From: CAZHCA01 sp964530825
GTDB taxonomy: Bacteria; Bacteroidota; Bacteroidia; Chitinophagales; Saprospiraceae
NCBI GenBank assembly: GCA_964530825.1
Contig: CAZHCA010000023.1
Span: 1-64,000, forward strand
DNA: 64,000 nucleotides
Direction of reading: 5' to 3'
Positions 1 through 7,872 of the stretch are shown here, piece by piece. Under the pieces are notes generated by a model. The model did not search any database. It saw only the letters and a list, made by a program, of their open reading frames with translations, and had not been told where the DNA came from. Within the stretch, counting starts at the first letter, position 1. Every line of letters begins with the position of its first letter. The translations under genes and the position numbers were made by a program.

Positions 1-101
1 CACCGGCTGAAGACTGGTGGGTTTTACGCTCCATTATATAAAAGCGCATCACTGGTATACCTTCTATGTAGTAGATACCCGTTAAAAATATACGAAATCC
101 T

Positions 102-109
102 TAGTTTTG
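102..109 (+). promoter_or_regulatory. Putative -7 promoter element
   Basis: TAGTTTTG matches the Bacteroidota -7 consensus TAnnTTTG and lies 16 nt before the start codon at 126. The -33 TTG is not well matched at 20 nt upstream, so this is a half-supported promoter. Confidence 0.4.
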
Positions 110-125
110 AGAAAATGCTGCCACC

Positions 126-884
126 ATGACCACGACCCCCAATGCCTATCCCCTACCTATCTTTGAAGGTTTCATCCCTCGGCTTACCATCGAACAGATG
201 ATCGAGGTGGACCGCCTCATGATCGAGACCTACCGTATTGAGCTCATACAGATGATGGAAAATGCAGGTCGTGGCCTGGCATTGCTCGCCAAAACCCGCT
301 TTCTGCAAGAAGCGACCGCCCAAAGCCCAATAGTCGTGCTGGCCGGTACAGGTGGCAATGGCGGCGGGGCACTCGTATGTGCCCGCAGACTCGCCACATG
401 GGGATATAACGTTTTGGTAGTAGTGACCGCCCCTGAAAAAATGACGCCGGTGCCGGACCAACAACTAACCATTTTGCGCAACATGGAGGTACCGATCCAT
501 ACCGTCAATGACTTGGCAACCTTCTCCGACCCGGAACTGGTCATTGATGGCATCATCGGATACAGTCTTTCCGGGAATCCGTTCGGAACTGCTCGCACGA
601 TGATCGAATGGGCCAACGAGCAACCTGCGCCAACGCTATCGCTGGATACGCCCTCCGGTATAGACCTGACGAGTGGAACAATTTTCGAACCAGCCATGCG
701 GGCACAAGCTACACTTACGTTAGCATTGCCTAAGGAAGGACTTTTCAACCAGCAAGTGATACCCTTGCGGGGCGAGCTTTATCTTGCCGATATCAGCGTA
801 CCCCCGGCCCTATACCGCCACCCGGGTCTCGAAATCGAGCTACCGACGATTTTTCGGAACTCCGATATTCTACGGATCGACTAA
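126..884 (+). CDS. nnrE: NAD(P)H-hydrate epimerase domain protein (YjeF_N, stand-alone)
   Basis: This 252-residue protein is a YjeF_N-type epimerase that would interconvert the R and S forms of damaged NAD(P)HX in the cytoplasm. Visible family motifs are MMENAGRG near residue 43, a glycine-rich GTGGNGGGAL loop near 74, LDTPSGIDLTSG near 173 and ALPKEGL near 199. The glycine loop departs from the usual GNNGGDGL form, so this is a divergent subgroup member. The ADP/ATP-dependent dehydratase domain that is often fused in bacteria is absent and is not nearby. The ATG at 126 is the only good start. It stands alone, with no neighbour in an operon. Confidence 0.8.
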   Translation: MTTTPNAYPLPIFEGFIPRLTIEQMIEVDRLMIETYRIELIQMMENAGRGLALLAKTRFLQEATAQSPIVVLAGTGGNGGGALVCARRLATWGYNVLVVVTAPEKMTPVPDQQLTILRNMEVPIHTVNDLATFSDPELVIDGIIGYSLSGNPFGTARTMIEWANEQPAPTLSLDTPSGIDLTSGTIFEPAMRAQATLTLALPKEGLFNQQVIPLRGELYLADISVPPALYRHPGLEIELPTIFRNSDILRID

Positions 885-947
885 GCAATCCTTTACCGGA
901 AATTATTCGGCATATTTATATTCCGACACCTTGCCTAACGCGCTGTG

Positions 948-1260
948 CTAATTAGGGAAGTAGGTACCCCAGGCATTCGTTTTCTTCCAGTCGTTTCAAT
1001 CCAGGAAAGGGGCCGCTTTCTGTCTGAACCAACGTGCAGGGTGCCCTTGTATCTGCTTGCGGTCTCCGGCAACCTGGTAGCTATTCAAAGAAAATACCTA
1101 TACCTCCATCCGTAATCCTGCAGTAATTGATTTTTATCACTCCGGAAAAAAGAATAAAGCGGTAAATTTTCCATAGTTTTTCGTGTCTTTGGTCATCTCA
1201 AAAATTGTTTTTGATGGTGAAAAGGCCGTATTTCGTTGCTGCATCAGATTGCATATCCCA
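948..1260 (-). pseudogene. Possible decayed gene remnant
   Basis: The 492-bp gap between 885 and 1376 has no intact gene. On the minus strand, coding-like peptides appear in successive frames: one piece with FFRSDKNQLLQDYGWRYRYF, then after a one-base shift a piece with YQVAGDRKQIQGHPARWF, an in-frame TGA where Trp would fit, and a tail NDWKKTNAWGTYFPN ending at 948. The mix of aromatic and charged residues looks like a real protein C-terminus, but no family is recognised and the frames are broken. The call rests on residue composition only. Confidence 0.25.
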
Positions 1261-1376
1261 TAATTACTAGAGGATAGCTCTCCAATTTTTTCTAGCTAGC
1301 TTGGTTAAATGGTGCCTATGCAGCCCAAAGTATTTTTCTGAGGTGACTTATTAAATAACCACACCAAAAAGCCTCC

Positions 1377-2714
1377 ATGCGCCGTACAATCCCGATTTAT
1401 GTACTTTCCTATTTCATCTTACTCGTCTACGCCCCCGCTTATGCGCAGAAGACCGCAGCTATTTTAATCACTAACGTCAATATCTTCGACGGTCAGCAAG
1501 AAGCGCTGCGCACTGGCAGCAGCATTTTGATCGAAGGCAATACCATTACCCAAATCGCAGATAAGATTCAGACGCCAGCAGGTGCGACGGTAATTGATGC
1601 CGGTGGAAGAACCTTAATGCCAGGATTGATTGATATGCACTACCACATCATGCTGGCCGGTCTGCCGCAACAGGTAGGCATCACGGCCGACGTGGGGTAC
1701 GTCAATCATCTTGCGGCCCAGACAGCCCGGCAGGTATTGATGCAGGGCTTTACCAGTATACGCGATCTTGGCGGCAATTGCTTTGGTTTGAAACGCGCCA
1801 TCGATGAAGGACTCCTCGCCGGCCCTCGCATCTATCCCTCAGGGCCGATGATCGGACAAACCGGAGGGCATAGTGACTTTCGCGCCTACACCGCAGTCCC
1901 CAGCGACCCGGGCGCCCCACTCGACTACCTGCAACGCAACGGCATGATCATCGTAGCCGACGGGGTTCCAGAGGTACTGATGCGGGCCCGAGAGGCGCTG
2001 CGTATGGGTGCCACCCAAATCAAAATTATGGCCGGCGGCGGGGTGGCATCTTCTTACGATCCGCTGGATGTTTCTCAGTATACTTTTGAAGAGATGAAAG
2101 CAGCAGTAGATGCCGCCGCCAATTGGAATACTTATGTCACGGTCCATGCTTACACCCCAAAAGCCATCCAGCAAGCGATCCGGGCGGGCGTCAAATGTAT
2201 TGATCACGGCCAGCTTATGGATGATCCCACCGCCCGAATGATGGCGGACTCCGGTACCTGGCTGTCGCTACAACCCTTTCTGGATGATGAAGACGCTAAC
2301 CCCTACCCAGCAGGAAGCCCCAATCGAGAAAAGCAAAAACGAATGATGACCGGAACCGAAAAAGCTTATCAATTTGCCAAAAAATATAATATCAAAACCG
2401 CCTTCGGCACCGATGTGCTTTTTGCCCCTAAAAAAGTGTCGATCAATGGTAAGCAACTCGCCAAGCTCACCCGATGGTACGCACCTTTCGAGGTCTTGAA
2501 GATGGCTACCCACGATAATGCGCAGTTGCTCCAACTTTGCGGTCCCCGCAATCCCTATGGCGTTTTAGGAGTCGTGAAGGAAGGCGCCCTGGCCGATTTG
2601 ATATTGGTCGACGGCAATCCGTTGGAAAATATGGATCTTATCGCCGATCCGGATAAGAACTTCCTGCTGATCATGAAAGATGGTAAGATTTTTAAAAATA
2701 CGGTACCAAACTAG
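1377..2714 (+). CDS. Secreted amidohydrolase (imidazolonepropionase/Xaa-Pro dipeptidase-like)
   Basis: A 445-residue metal-dependent hydrolase of the amidohydrolase superfamily, with an N-terminal signal peptide ending APAYAQ near residue 24, so it acts in the periplasm or outside. The metal-site pattern is complete: HxH at residues 88 and 90 in GLIDMHYH, a candidate carbamylated Lys near 215 in IKIMAGGG, His near 257 in VHAY, His near 276 in IDHG, and Asp near 345 in FGTD. The C-terminal beta domain (GALADLILVDGNPLEN) is typical. Relatives act on cyclic amides or proline-containing dipeptides, but the substrate cannot be read from sequence. The gene is isolated, with about 490 bp before and 340 bp after it. 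Confidence 0.85.
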   Translation: MRRTIPIYVLSYFILLVYAPAYAQKTAAILITNVNIFDGQQEALRTGSSILIEGNTITQIADKIQTPAGATVIDAGGRTLMPGLIDMHYHIMLAGLPQQVGITADVGYVNHLAAQTARQVLMQGFTSIRDLGGNCFGLKRAIDEGLLAGPRIYPSGPMIGQTGGHSDFRAYTAVPSDPGAPLDYLQRNGMIIVADGVPEVLMRAREALRMGATQIKIMAGGGVASSYDPLDVSQYTFEEMKAAVDAAANWNTYVTVHAYTPKAIQQAIRAGVKCIDHGQLMDDPTARMMADSGTWLSLQPFLDDEDANPYPAGSPNREKQKRMMTGTEKAYQFAKKYNIKTAFGTDVLFAPKKVSINGKQLAKLTRWYAPFEVLKMATHDNAQLLQLCGPRNPYGVLGVVKEGALADLILVDGNPLENMDLIADPDKNFLLIMKDGKIFKNTVPN

Positions 2715-3054
2715 GAGAGTAAGGCTTACCGGAAACCAGTTGGCACAGTACTAGGAATTAATCTTTTCCCTAACGACTGCTCATTAAGGTAGGGCCCCGG
2801 ACGGTCACTATTGGGACCACACTACGGTACGAAATCCGTGGTGCTCAGCAACAACTCAGCTATCGGCGGGGTACCAACCCAGTAACTCTATGCTACAACC
2901 CGCCCACCTGACGCTATTAGAAAACCCGGCTTTACCCATAAACGCCGACGCCTTAGCATGAACGAAAAATAATCATCCTTTAAATTTAAATAGTTAGGAT
3001 TCCTTACTTAATATTGCAGTGGCAATATTGCCGGTCCTTTTAAATAATCCAACC
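2715..3054. other. Intergenic region
   Basis: About 340 bp without a convincing gene on either strand. Its 3' end carries the palindromic site at 2992-3008. Nothing else was recognised. Confidence 0.5.
2992..3008. promoter_or_regulatory. Palindromic operator candidate 1
   Basis: AGTTAGGATTCCTTACT is a 17-bp palindrome centred on 3000 with one mismatched pair. It lies 46 nt before the start at 3055. The same core recurs before the next two genes (3306-3322 and 4098-4114). It is a likely operator, possibly for the MarR-type regulator encoded at 4162. Confidence 0.55.
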
Positions 3055-3291
3055 ATGCAAAAATCTATTTTTTATCATGCCGGTTGCCCGGTATGCGCCA
3101 GCGCCGAGCGCGAAATCGTTGATCTGATTGGAGCCGAAAATGTCCAAATCGTCCACTTGGGTGAAAAGCCCGGTTACATTTTGGAAGCCAAACAGGCAGG
3201 CGTAAAATCCGTACCTGCGCTACGCACGCCTAACGGTAACATCCTGCACATTAACTTCGGCGCCGCACTGGCCGACCTCCCGGCTGGTTAA
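3055..3291 (+). CDS. Glutaredoxin/thioredoxin-like small protein
   Basis: A 78-residue thioredoxin-fold protein starting MQKSIFYHAGCPVC, with the redox motif C11-P-V-C14 straight after the first strand and a cis-Pro candidate in KSVPAL near residue 48. An upstream in-frame codon at 3019 would add 12 residues, but 3055 puts the first beta strand right at the N-terminus as in the family, so 3055 is preferred. It is cytoplasmic, with no signal peptide. It is preceded by the palindrome at 2992 and followed 53 nt later by a secreted protein preceded by the same palindrome, which suggests a shared regulon. Its role is probably thiol or metal handling; the substrate is unknown. Confidence 0.7.
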   Translation: MQKSIFYHAGCPVCASAEREIVDLIGAENVQIVHLGEKPGYILEAKQAGVKSVPALRTPNGNILHINFGAALADLPAG

Positions 3292-3305
3292 TTTTTCCTT
3301 AATTT

Positions 3306-3322
3306 AGTTAGGACTCCTTATT
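3306..3322. promoter_or_regulatory. Palindromic operator candidate 2
   Basis: AGTTAGGACTCCTTATT repeats the site at 2992, with core TTAGGACTCCTTA centred on 3314. It lies 22 nt before the start codon at 3345. Confidence 0.55.
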
Positions 3323-3344
3323 TTAAAACAAAAAACTCTCGATT

Positions 3345-4076
3345 ATGAAAAACTTGAGCTTATGGACCTTACTCTTACTTACCATCCCGCTCTACGGAAA
3401 CGATTGCTGCCCCGGCCCCAACGAGAACAATGACTTCCAGATTGAATCGGTGCGCGTCGCCCACTATCCGGAATTAGCGGCTACCGTATGGGAAATTAAG
3501 GTAAAAGGCCGGGCCGGCGCAACCAAGCCCGAGCCGGCGGGTCAATTACACGGCGCCCCGGTGCTGGGCTACGTCTTTCCTACGACTTTGAAGCCAACGG
3601 ATGTAGGGTTCAACGCTACCGAAGGCATCCTGGCCCTAGCCCTAACCTCCCACCCTGACTTCGACGATACGCCCCTCTGGGATGAAAATAACGATAGCCG
3701 CTACGATAACGACGGCATAGTGTGGCATCCGCATTGGGTTGTACTTAATGAAGACAATCGCGTACCAGGCGGGCTTGCTGTGAAGCAATTCAAAAAAGGT
3801 GACCTCAAGGTTGTCTTGCCGCCGACTAACCCCGGTATGCCCATGTATATGGACTCCCCGGGCTTCCAGGTCATCACCCAGGGCAACACCATCCGGGTGG
3901 TGGTACCCGATTACCGCATGAATCACCGGACCCAGTTTAACTACGACGGGGTCGCCGCCTATATGGAGGTTAATACCGAAGATAACGACCGCCCGATGCT
4001 GGGCGTATACGAGGTCTACAGCGTAGCCGGCAACGAATTGACATTGCCCTATACCGTATACAATGGGGGATCTTAG
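3345..4076 (+). CDS. Secreted protein of unknown function
   Basis: A 243-residue protein with an N-terminal signal peptide (MKNLSLWTLLLLTIPLYG) followed by NDCCPGP, so it is exported; the adjacent Cys pair might be a metal or disulfide site. The mature part is beta-rich by appearance and contains an acidic, Asp/Asn-rich stretch near residues 105-125 (DFDDTPLWDENNDSRYDNDG) followed by histidines (HPHW), which looks like a possible cation-binding segment. No family was recognised. It sits between a glutaredoxin-like gene and a MarR-type regulator, each preceded by the same palindrome, so a stress- or metal-responsive role is plausible but not shown. Confidence 0.65.
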   Translation: MKNLSLWTLLLLTIPLYGNDCCPGPNENNDFQIESVRVAHYPELAATVWEIKVKGRAGATKPEPAGQLHGAPVLGYVFPTTLKPTDVGFNATEGILALALTSHPDFDDTPLWDENNDSRYDNDGIVWHPHWVVLNEDNRVPGGLAVKQFKKGDLKVVLPPTNPGMPMYMDSPGFQVITQGNTIRVVVPDYRMNHRTQFNYDGVAAYMEVNTEDNDRPMLGVYEVYSVAGNELTLPYTVYNGGS

Positions 4077-4097
4077 ACGCAAAAAATTGCGCCTAAT

Positions 4098-4114
4098 AAT
4101 TAGGATTGCTAACT
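4098..4114. promoter_or_regulatory. Palindromic operator candidate 3
   Basis: TTAGGATTGCTAA (4100-4112) is the third copy of the palindrome, with perfect outer arms TTAG/CTAA. It lies 48-64 nt before the MarR gene start at 4162, the expected place for autoregulation. Confidence 0.55.
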
Positions 4115-4161
4115 TTGCTTGGAGCATCTTGCTCCGGGCCTTTTCTTTTAACGAACACTTT

Positions 4162-4764
4162 ATGGCTACTTTTCCGGTCTCTGATGATTTAGACACCAAG
4201 ATCGCCGTCGGCCTCGAAAGAATTGCCGATGCCGTTAAATCCCTGCTTTGGGAAAAAGCCAAACAGTTTGGGTTGAGTCCCATTCAGATCCAAATCCTAG
4301 AATTTATAGCCCGCCACGACCTCGCGCTCTGCAACGTAAGTCACTTGGCCCGTGAGTTCAATCTCACCAAGCCCACCGTAAGTGATGCAGTGCGAGTGCT
4401 CCACCAAAAGAAATTGATCGGAAAGGACTTTTCGCCTGCCGATAGCCGTCGGTATACGATCACCCTAACGGCAAAAGGCGGGTCGATGTTAGCGGAAATT
4501 GGCGATTACCGGGCTGCCCTTCACCAGTCGCTAAAACCAATCGCGGATAATCAAAAAGCTACGCTCTTTACGGCTCTGGCACAATTGATCTACCAACTGA
4601 ACCGCAGTGGTATCCTTCAAGTCCAGCGCACTTGCTTTGGTTGCCGCTATTACCAGCCCGACGGGCAGCAGCACTATTGCCGGTTGCTGCAAAAACCATT
4701 ATTGGACGACGATATTCGATTAGATTGCCCCGAATATGAAGCAAAAACCGAACTTCCGCATTAA
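4162..4764 (+). CDS. MarR-family regulator with C-terminal four-Cys site
   Basis: A 200-residue winged-helix regulator. The DNA-binding core spans residues 40-105, with recognition helix LTKPTVSDAVRVL and wing DSRRYTITLTAKG, as in MarR proteins. Beyond the usual length there is a C-terminal extension with four cysteines, C158xxC161, C173 and C189 (ending DCPEYE), a plausible Zn or Fe-S ligand set that could sense metal or redox state. The start at 4162 is chosen over a longer frame from 4063, which would begin inside the previous gene and run through the palindrome. The downstream esterase gene begins 24 nt after it and is probably cotranscribed. Confidence 0.8.
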   Translation: MATFPVSDDLDTKIAVGLERIADAVKSLLWEKAKQFGLSPIQIQILEFIARHDLALCNVSHLAREFNLTKPTVSDAVRVLHQKKLIGKDFSPADSRRYTITLTAKGGSMLAEIGDYRAALHQSLKPIADNQKATLFTALAQLIYQLNRSGILQVQRTCFGCRYYQPDGQQHYCRLLQKPLLDDDIRLDCPEYEAKTELPH

Positions 4765-4788
4765 ACGGGTAGGCAAAAAGATCGTCTG

Positions 4789-5721
4789 ATGAGAAAAAAC
4801 ATGCGGTGCATTATTCTCTTTATTTTCTCAACAGTACTCCTGACTACCGCTTGCGATGACGATTCGGAAAGGAGCTCGGTGACCCCGCCCCCCGTTTTTG
4901 ATATCTTTGGTACGCTGCGGTGGGATGGCCTTACCCGGGATTTTTTGCTGCACCTGCCGCCCGATTATTACGAAAACGAAGAAAGACGTCCCGTCCTCTT
5001 GGCTTTCCACGGAGGAACCGGTTCGCCCAGCGCCTTTCGCGAAAATACCCAGCTCAATGTCACTGCCGATGCCGAAGATTTCGTAGTCGTATATCCGGGC
5101 GGCCACGCTCCTACCGGCACACGTACCTGGAATGCCGGCCGTTGCTGCGGTCCTAATGCCGAGAATAACCTGGATACCGACGACGTCGGTTTTGTTTCGG
5201 CACTGATCGACACTCTAATTGCCAATTACCGGGTCGATCCCAGTCGTGTCTATGCTACCGGTATGTCGAATGGTGCTATGCTCTGCTACCGCTTGCTGTG
5301 CGAACTGCCCGAAAAAATCGCCGCTTTTGCGCCCAACGCCGGCGTTGATATGTATGACCTGGATTGCCCTGGCTATGTACCGCGTCCGTTGTTGCACATC
5401 CATTCGGTGAAGGATGTGCTCGTGCCCGTCGACGGCGGCCTGAACCCGAGCGGCATTCCCTTGCCACCGCTTTCCAAAAACTTCGCCGAGTGGGCGGTGC
5501 GCAATGGATGTGACCCTGAGCGAGTGTTGTTTATTGACGAGCCCCTCTATCAAGCCTATAGTTGGACCAACTGCGACGGCGATGCCCAAATCAACTATTA
5601 CCTCACCCTAGACGGTGGTCACAGCTGGCCCGGCGGAACCAATACAACCGTCGATCCGCCCTCCGCAGCATTCGACAACAATGACCTGATCTGGGAATTT
5701 GTGCGGAAGTATACCCGCTGA
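4789..5721 (+). CDS. Lipoprotein esterase, LpqC/PHB-depolymerase family
   Basis: A 310-residue alpha/beta hydrolase of the LpqC (poly-hydroxybutyrate depolymerase/feruloyl esterase-like) family. The N-terminus is a lipoprotein signal with lipobox LTTAC at about residue 22, followed by Asp residues. Visible motifs are the oxyanion segment FHGGTGSP near 75, nucleophile GMSNG with Ser near 160, and the catalytic His in DGGHSWPGG near 279, with an Asp in SVKDVLVP likely completing the triad. Paired Cys around 119-120 suggest disulfides. An alternative start at 4801 would shorten the signal by four residues. Its natural ester substrate is unknown. It lies 24 nt after the MarR gene. Confidence 0.85.
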   Translation: MRKNMRCIILFIFSTVLLTTACDDDSERSSVTPPPVFDIFGTLRWDGLTRDFLLHLPPDYYENEERRPVLLAFHGGTGSPSAFRENTQLNVTADAEDFVVVYPGGHAPTGTRTWNAGRCCGPNAENNLDTDDVGFVSALIDTLIANYRVDPSRVYATGMSNGAMLCYRLLCELPEKIAAFAPNAGVDMYDLDCPGYVPRPLLHIHSVKDVLVPVDGGLNPSGIPLPPLSKNFAEWAVRNGCDPERVLFIDEPLYQAYSWTNCDGDAQINYYLTLDGGHSWPGGTNTTVDPPSAAFDNNDLIWEFVRKYTR

Positions 5722-5743
5722 CCGGACCTGAGCTCAATCCATT

Positions 5744-5772
5744 AAAAAAAAGGCAGCACTGGATGGTGCTGC
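5744..5772. terminator. Hairpin, possible terminator
   Basis: An 8-A run (5744-5751) is followed by a perfect 8-bp stem GGCAGCAC/GTGCTGCC (5752-5759 with 5765-5772). It lies 22 nt past the esterase stop. There is no T-run on the plus side, so its strength as a plus-strand terminator is uncertain. Confidence 0.4.
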
Positions 5773-6003
5773 CCGGCAAATTAAGGAAGTCTATTCTTCC
5801 TCACTAGTTACTCTTCTGTGCCTTAAAGTCTTTTGCCTGATAAGTAGAAAACAGGGTCTATGTTAATAAATTTTTAATTTATAATTAACAAAAAGCGCTA
5901 ATATTTAATGATCATTTTGAAATTTTTTAACTCCTAGTATTTTTTTACTGCTGGCAGTTTGGCTTCCGCCAGCACTGCTTGAAAAGCAGAGAGCGATAAA
6001 TAC
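5773..6003. other. AT-rich intergenic region
   Basis: This AT-rich stretch lies between the hairpin at 5772 and the promoter at 6004. It is part of a 414-bp gap between genes. No coding frame was recognised. Confidence 0.4.
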
Positions 6004-6034
6004 TTGAATGTAATCAGCATTCTATCTAGTTTTG
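6004..6034 (+). promoter_or_regulatory. Bacteroidota-type promoter
   Basis: TTG at 6004-6006 and TAGTTTTG at 6027-6034 are separated by exactly 20 nt, matching the bacteroidetal primary-sigma consensus TTG-N19/20-TAnnTTTG. Transcription would start near 6041, leaving a leader of roughly 95 nt before the start at 6136. Confidence 0.75.
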
Positions 6035-6135
6035 AAAGGTCTGGTAAGCTGCGTAAAAACTCGACCTGAAGAATCTGCACCTGCTCAAATTATTGCTTGC
6101 TGGATTGTATTTTCCACCACCTAAAACCTGCGATC

Positions 6136-7002
6136 ATGGTTTATTTATTCTTAGTGTTGAGCTGTTGCACCCTGCTCACTTTTTCTCAAGCCCAATCCTT
6201 CACGGGTTACTATGTCAATACCAGCAATACCATTGCCCTACAGCTCAAACCAGTCAGCGACGGTTACCATGGCCTAATGTCTACCGCCGGCGGCAACTTC
6301 GCCTTAAAGGCCGTAGCGTCTGGGGATCAGCTCTTGGGCACCATCTACGCCATGGATGGGCCCGCCAGTTTCACGGCTACTGCCACCGGGGGCGGTATGG
6401 TGCTCAATGCCTTCGGAGCCTCGGAATCATTCCTGTTCGTTACCGTCGAACACGCTTTAGCCAATGTCGACCTTACCCCCTATTTCCAGGACAGTAGCGC
6501 CGTTCTCCCTGGCAGAAGCTCGGGCGATTACGATTACAGCTACTCCCAGCACAGCCGCGGCAGTGCTAGTGAAAGCTACCAAAGCTACGAATCCCAAACG
6601 CCGGCCGAGAGCCCCTACCCCGCCCTTGACGACAGCGAGCTACGCAGCCTAGTGGCGGGCAGCCAGGTCGTCTATTACACGCGGACCTCTTACCTCAACG
6701 ACGCCACTGCCAGTTCCATCACGTACGTAAATTTTTGCAGGAACGGCAACTTCAGCATGAATTACGACGGCTCTTTCGCCGTAGAAGGCTACTACGGCGA
6801 TAACGCCCAAGGCGCTACCCACGGCCAAAATTCCGGCACCTGGCAACTGGTGGAATACAAGGGCCAGCCGGCGGTCTTCCTCGCTTTTTACAACGGCAAC
6901 ACCAGTGTCAATCCCGTAAATAAGCAACGTATCCGTGAGGGGCGCTGGCGCATCGGCAATACCCAGTACGCCGTACAACGCAACAAAGTCATTTGTGACT
7001 AG
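6136..7002 (+). CDS. Secreted protein of unknown function
   Basis: A 288-residue exported protein; the start at 6136 gives the signal peptide MVYLFLVLSCCTLLTFSQAQ, while a start at 6097 would bury it. The N-terminal half is beta-rich and repeats short GxY/GxM strands, like small beta-barrel domains. Residues near 130-175 form a low-complexity Ser/Tyr/Gln linker (SYSQ, SYQSYESQ). The C-terminal third (from about 175) looks like a compact beta domain ending with Cys near the terminus. No family was recognised. It has its own strong promoter at 6004 and appears monocistronic. Confidence 0.65.
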   Translation: MVYLFLVLSCCTLLTFSQAQSFTGYYVNTSNTIALQLKPVSDGYHGLMSTAGGNFALKAVASGDQLLGTIYAMDGPASFTATATGGGMVLNAFGASESFLFVTVEHALANVDLTPYFQDSSAVLPGRSSGDYDYSYSQHSRGSASESYQSYESQTPAESPYPALDDSELRSLVAGSQVVYYTRTSYLNDATASSITYVNFCRNGNFSMNYDGSFAVEGYYGDNAQGATHGQNSGTWQLVEYKGQPAVFLAFYNGNTSVNPVNKQRIREGRWRIGNTQYAVQRNKVICD

Positions 7003-7007
7003 CCAGT

Positions 7008-7058
7008 CGTTTGAAGCCGGGTTTCCATCTGGTTTCAAACGGCCCATGGCCGATTTTT
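7008..7058 (+). terminator. Rho-independent terminator candidate
   Basis: CGTTTGAA (7008-7015) pairs with TTCAAACG (7034-7041). It is followed by a second small hairpin CGGCC-cat-GGCCG (7040-7052) and a T-run (7054-7058), just after the stop of the secreted-protein gene. Confidence 0.5.
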
Positions 7059-7182
7059 AAAAAATCTCACCCTCGCCACTGATAATTGTCATTCTTCCTT
7101 TCCCTGTCCTGACCTATTTTAGTCTCCGACTGAAACTAGAACTTCTTCATTCCTCGCGAATGAAGCAAATCGTTTACCACCA

Positions 7183-7872
7183 ATGAGTCGCAATCCATTT
7201 CCCCGGAACAGCTTGGGGCGCAAAAATCTTATGGCCCTGACCGGCCTTTTTCTCTGCTTATTTCTTGTCATCCATCTGGCCGGCAATCTGCAACTCTTAC
7301 TCCCGGCAGAGCGTGCTCAAATCCAGTATAACTTTTACTCCGAACTACTGACGCACAATATCATCATAAAGGTGATTTCCTACATTTTGTATGCCAGCAT
7401 TCTGGCACACGCCGCCTATGCTATTTTGCTCGAGGTAAAAAGTCGGGCAGCGAACGGCAGGCGCTATGCCTACGATCGGCGCAGTCAGGTCACGCCCTGG
7501 TACCGGCGCCAGATGACCTTCCTGGGAATCCTGCTGCTGGTATTTCTGGTAGTTCATATGAAAAACTTTTGGTATACCTATAAATTCGGCGCACCAGCAA
7601 TCGACACGGCCGGTCGTAAAGACCTTTACACCATTGTAGCTACCGCTTATTCTCAGTGGTGGTACGTTTTATTTTACGTCGTCTCGATGCTCGTGCTGGG
7701 CTTTCATCTCTGGCACGGATTCTTCAGCGCCTTCCAGACGATAGGGCTGTACCACACCAAATACGGCCGCTGGATGAAGCTCTTCGGAAAGGTTTTCACG
7801 GTTGCTATTACTGGGGGTTTTATTATCATTCCGATTTATATGTACTTCAACCAAACGCCTGTCTTATCATGA
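7183..7872 (+). CDS. sdhC: Succinate dehydrogenase cytochrome b subunit
   Basis: A 229-residue membrane anchor of respiratory complex II, type B (single fused anchor, five predicted helices). Candidate heme-ligand histidines lie in FLVIHLAGN, ILAHAAY, LVVHMKNF and LGFHLWHGF, consistent with a diheme anchor that passes electrons to menaquinone. There is no separate sdhD, as is normal for this type. The stop overlaps the sdhA start (ATGA at 7869-7872), showing translational coupling. It is the first gene of a transcription unit that seems to continue through the V-ATPase genes. Confidence 0.92.
   Translation: MSRNPFPRNSLGRKNLMALTGLFLCLFLVIHLAGNLQLLLPAERAQIQYNFYSELLTHNIIIKVISYILYASILAHAAYAILLEVKSRAANGRRYAYDRRSQVTPWYRRQMTFLGILLLVFLVVHMKNFWYTYKFGAPAIDTAGRKDLYTIVATAYSQWWYVLFYVVSMLVLGFHLWHGFFSAFQTIGLYHTKYGRWMKLFGKVFTVAITGGFIIIPIYMYFNQTPVLS

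Noticed and set aside
7656..7868. Upstream extension of the sdhA frame
   Set aside because: It lies wholly within sdhC; the ATGA overlap at 7869 gives the family N-terminus.
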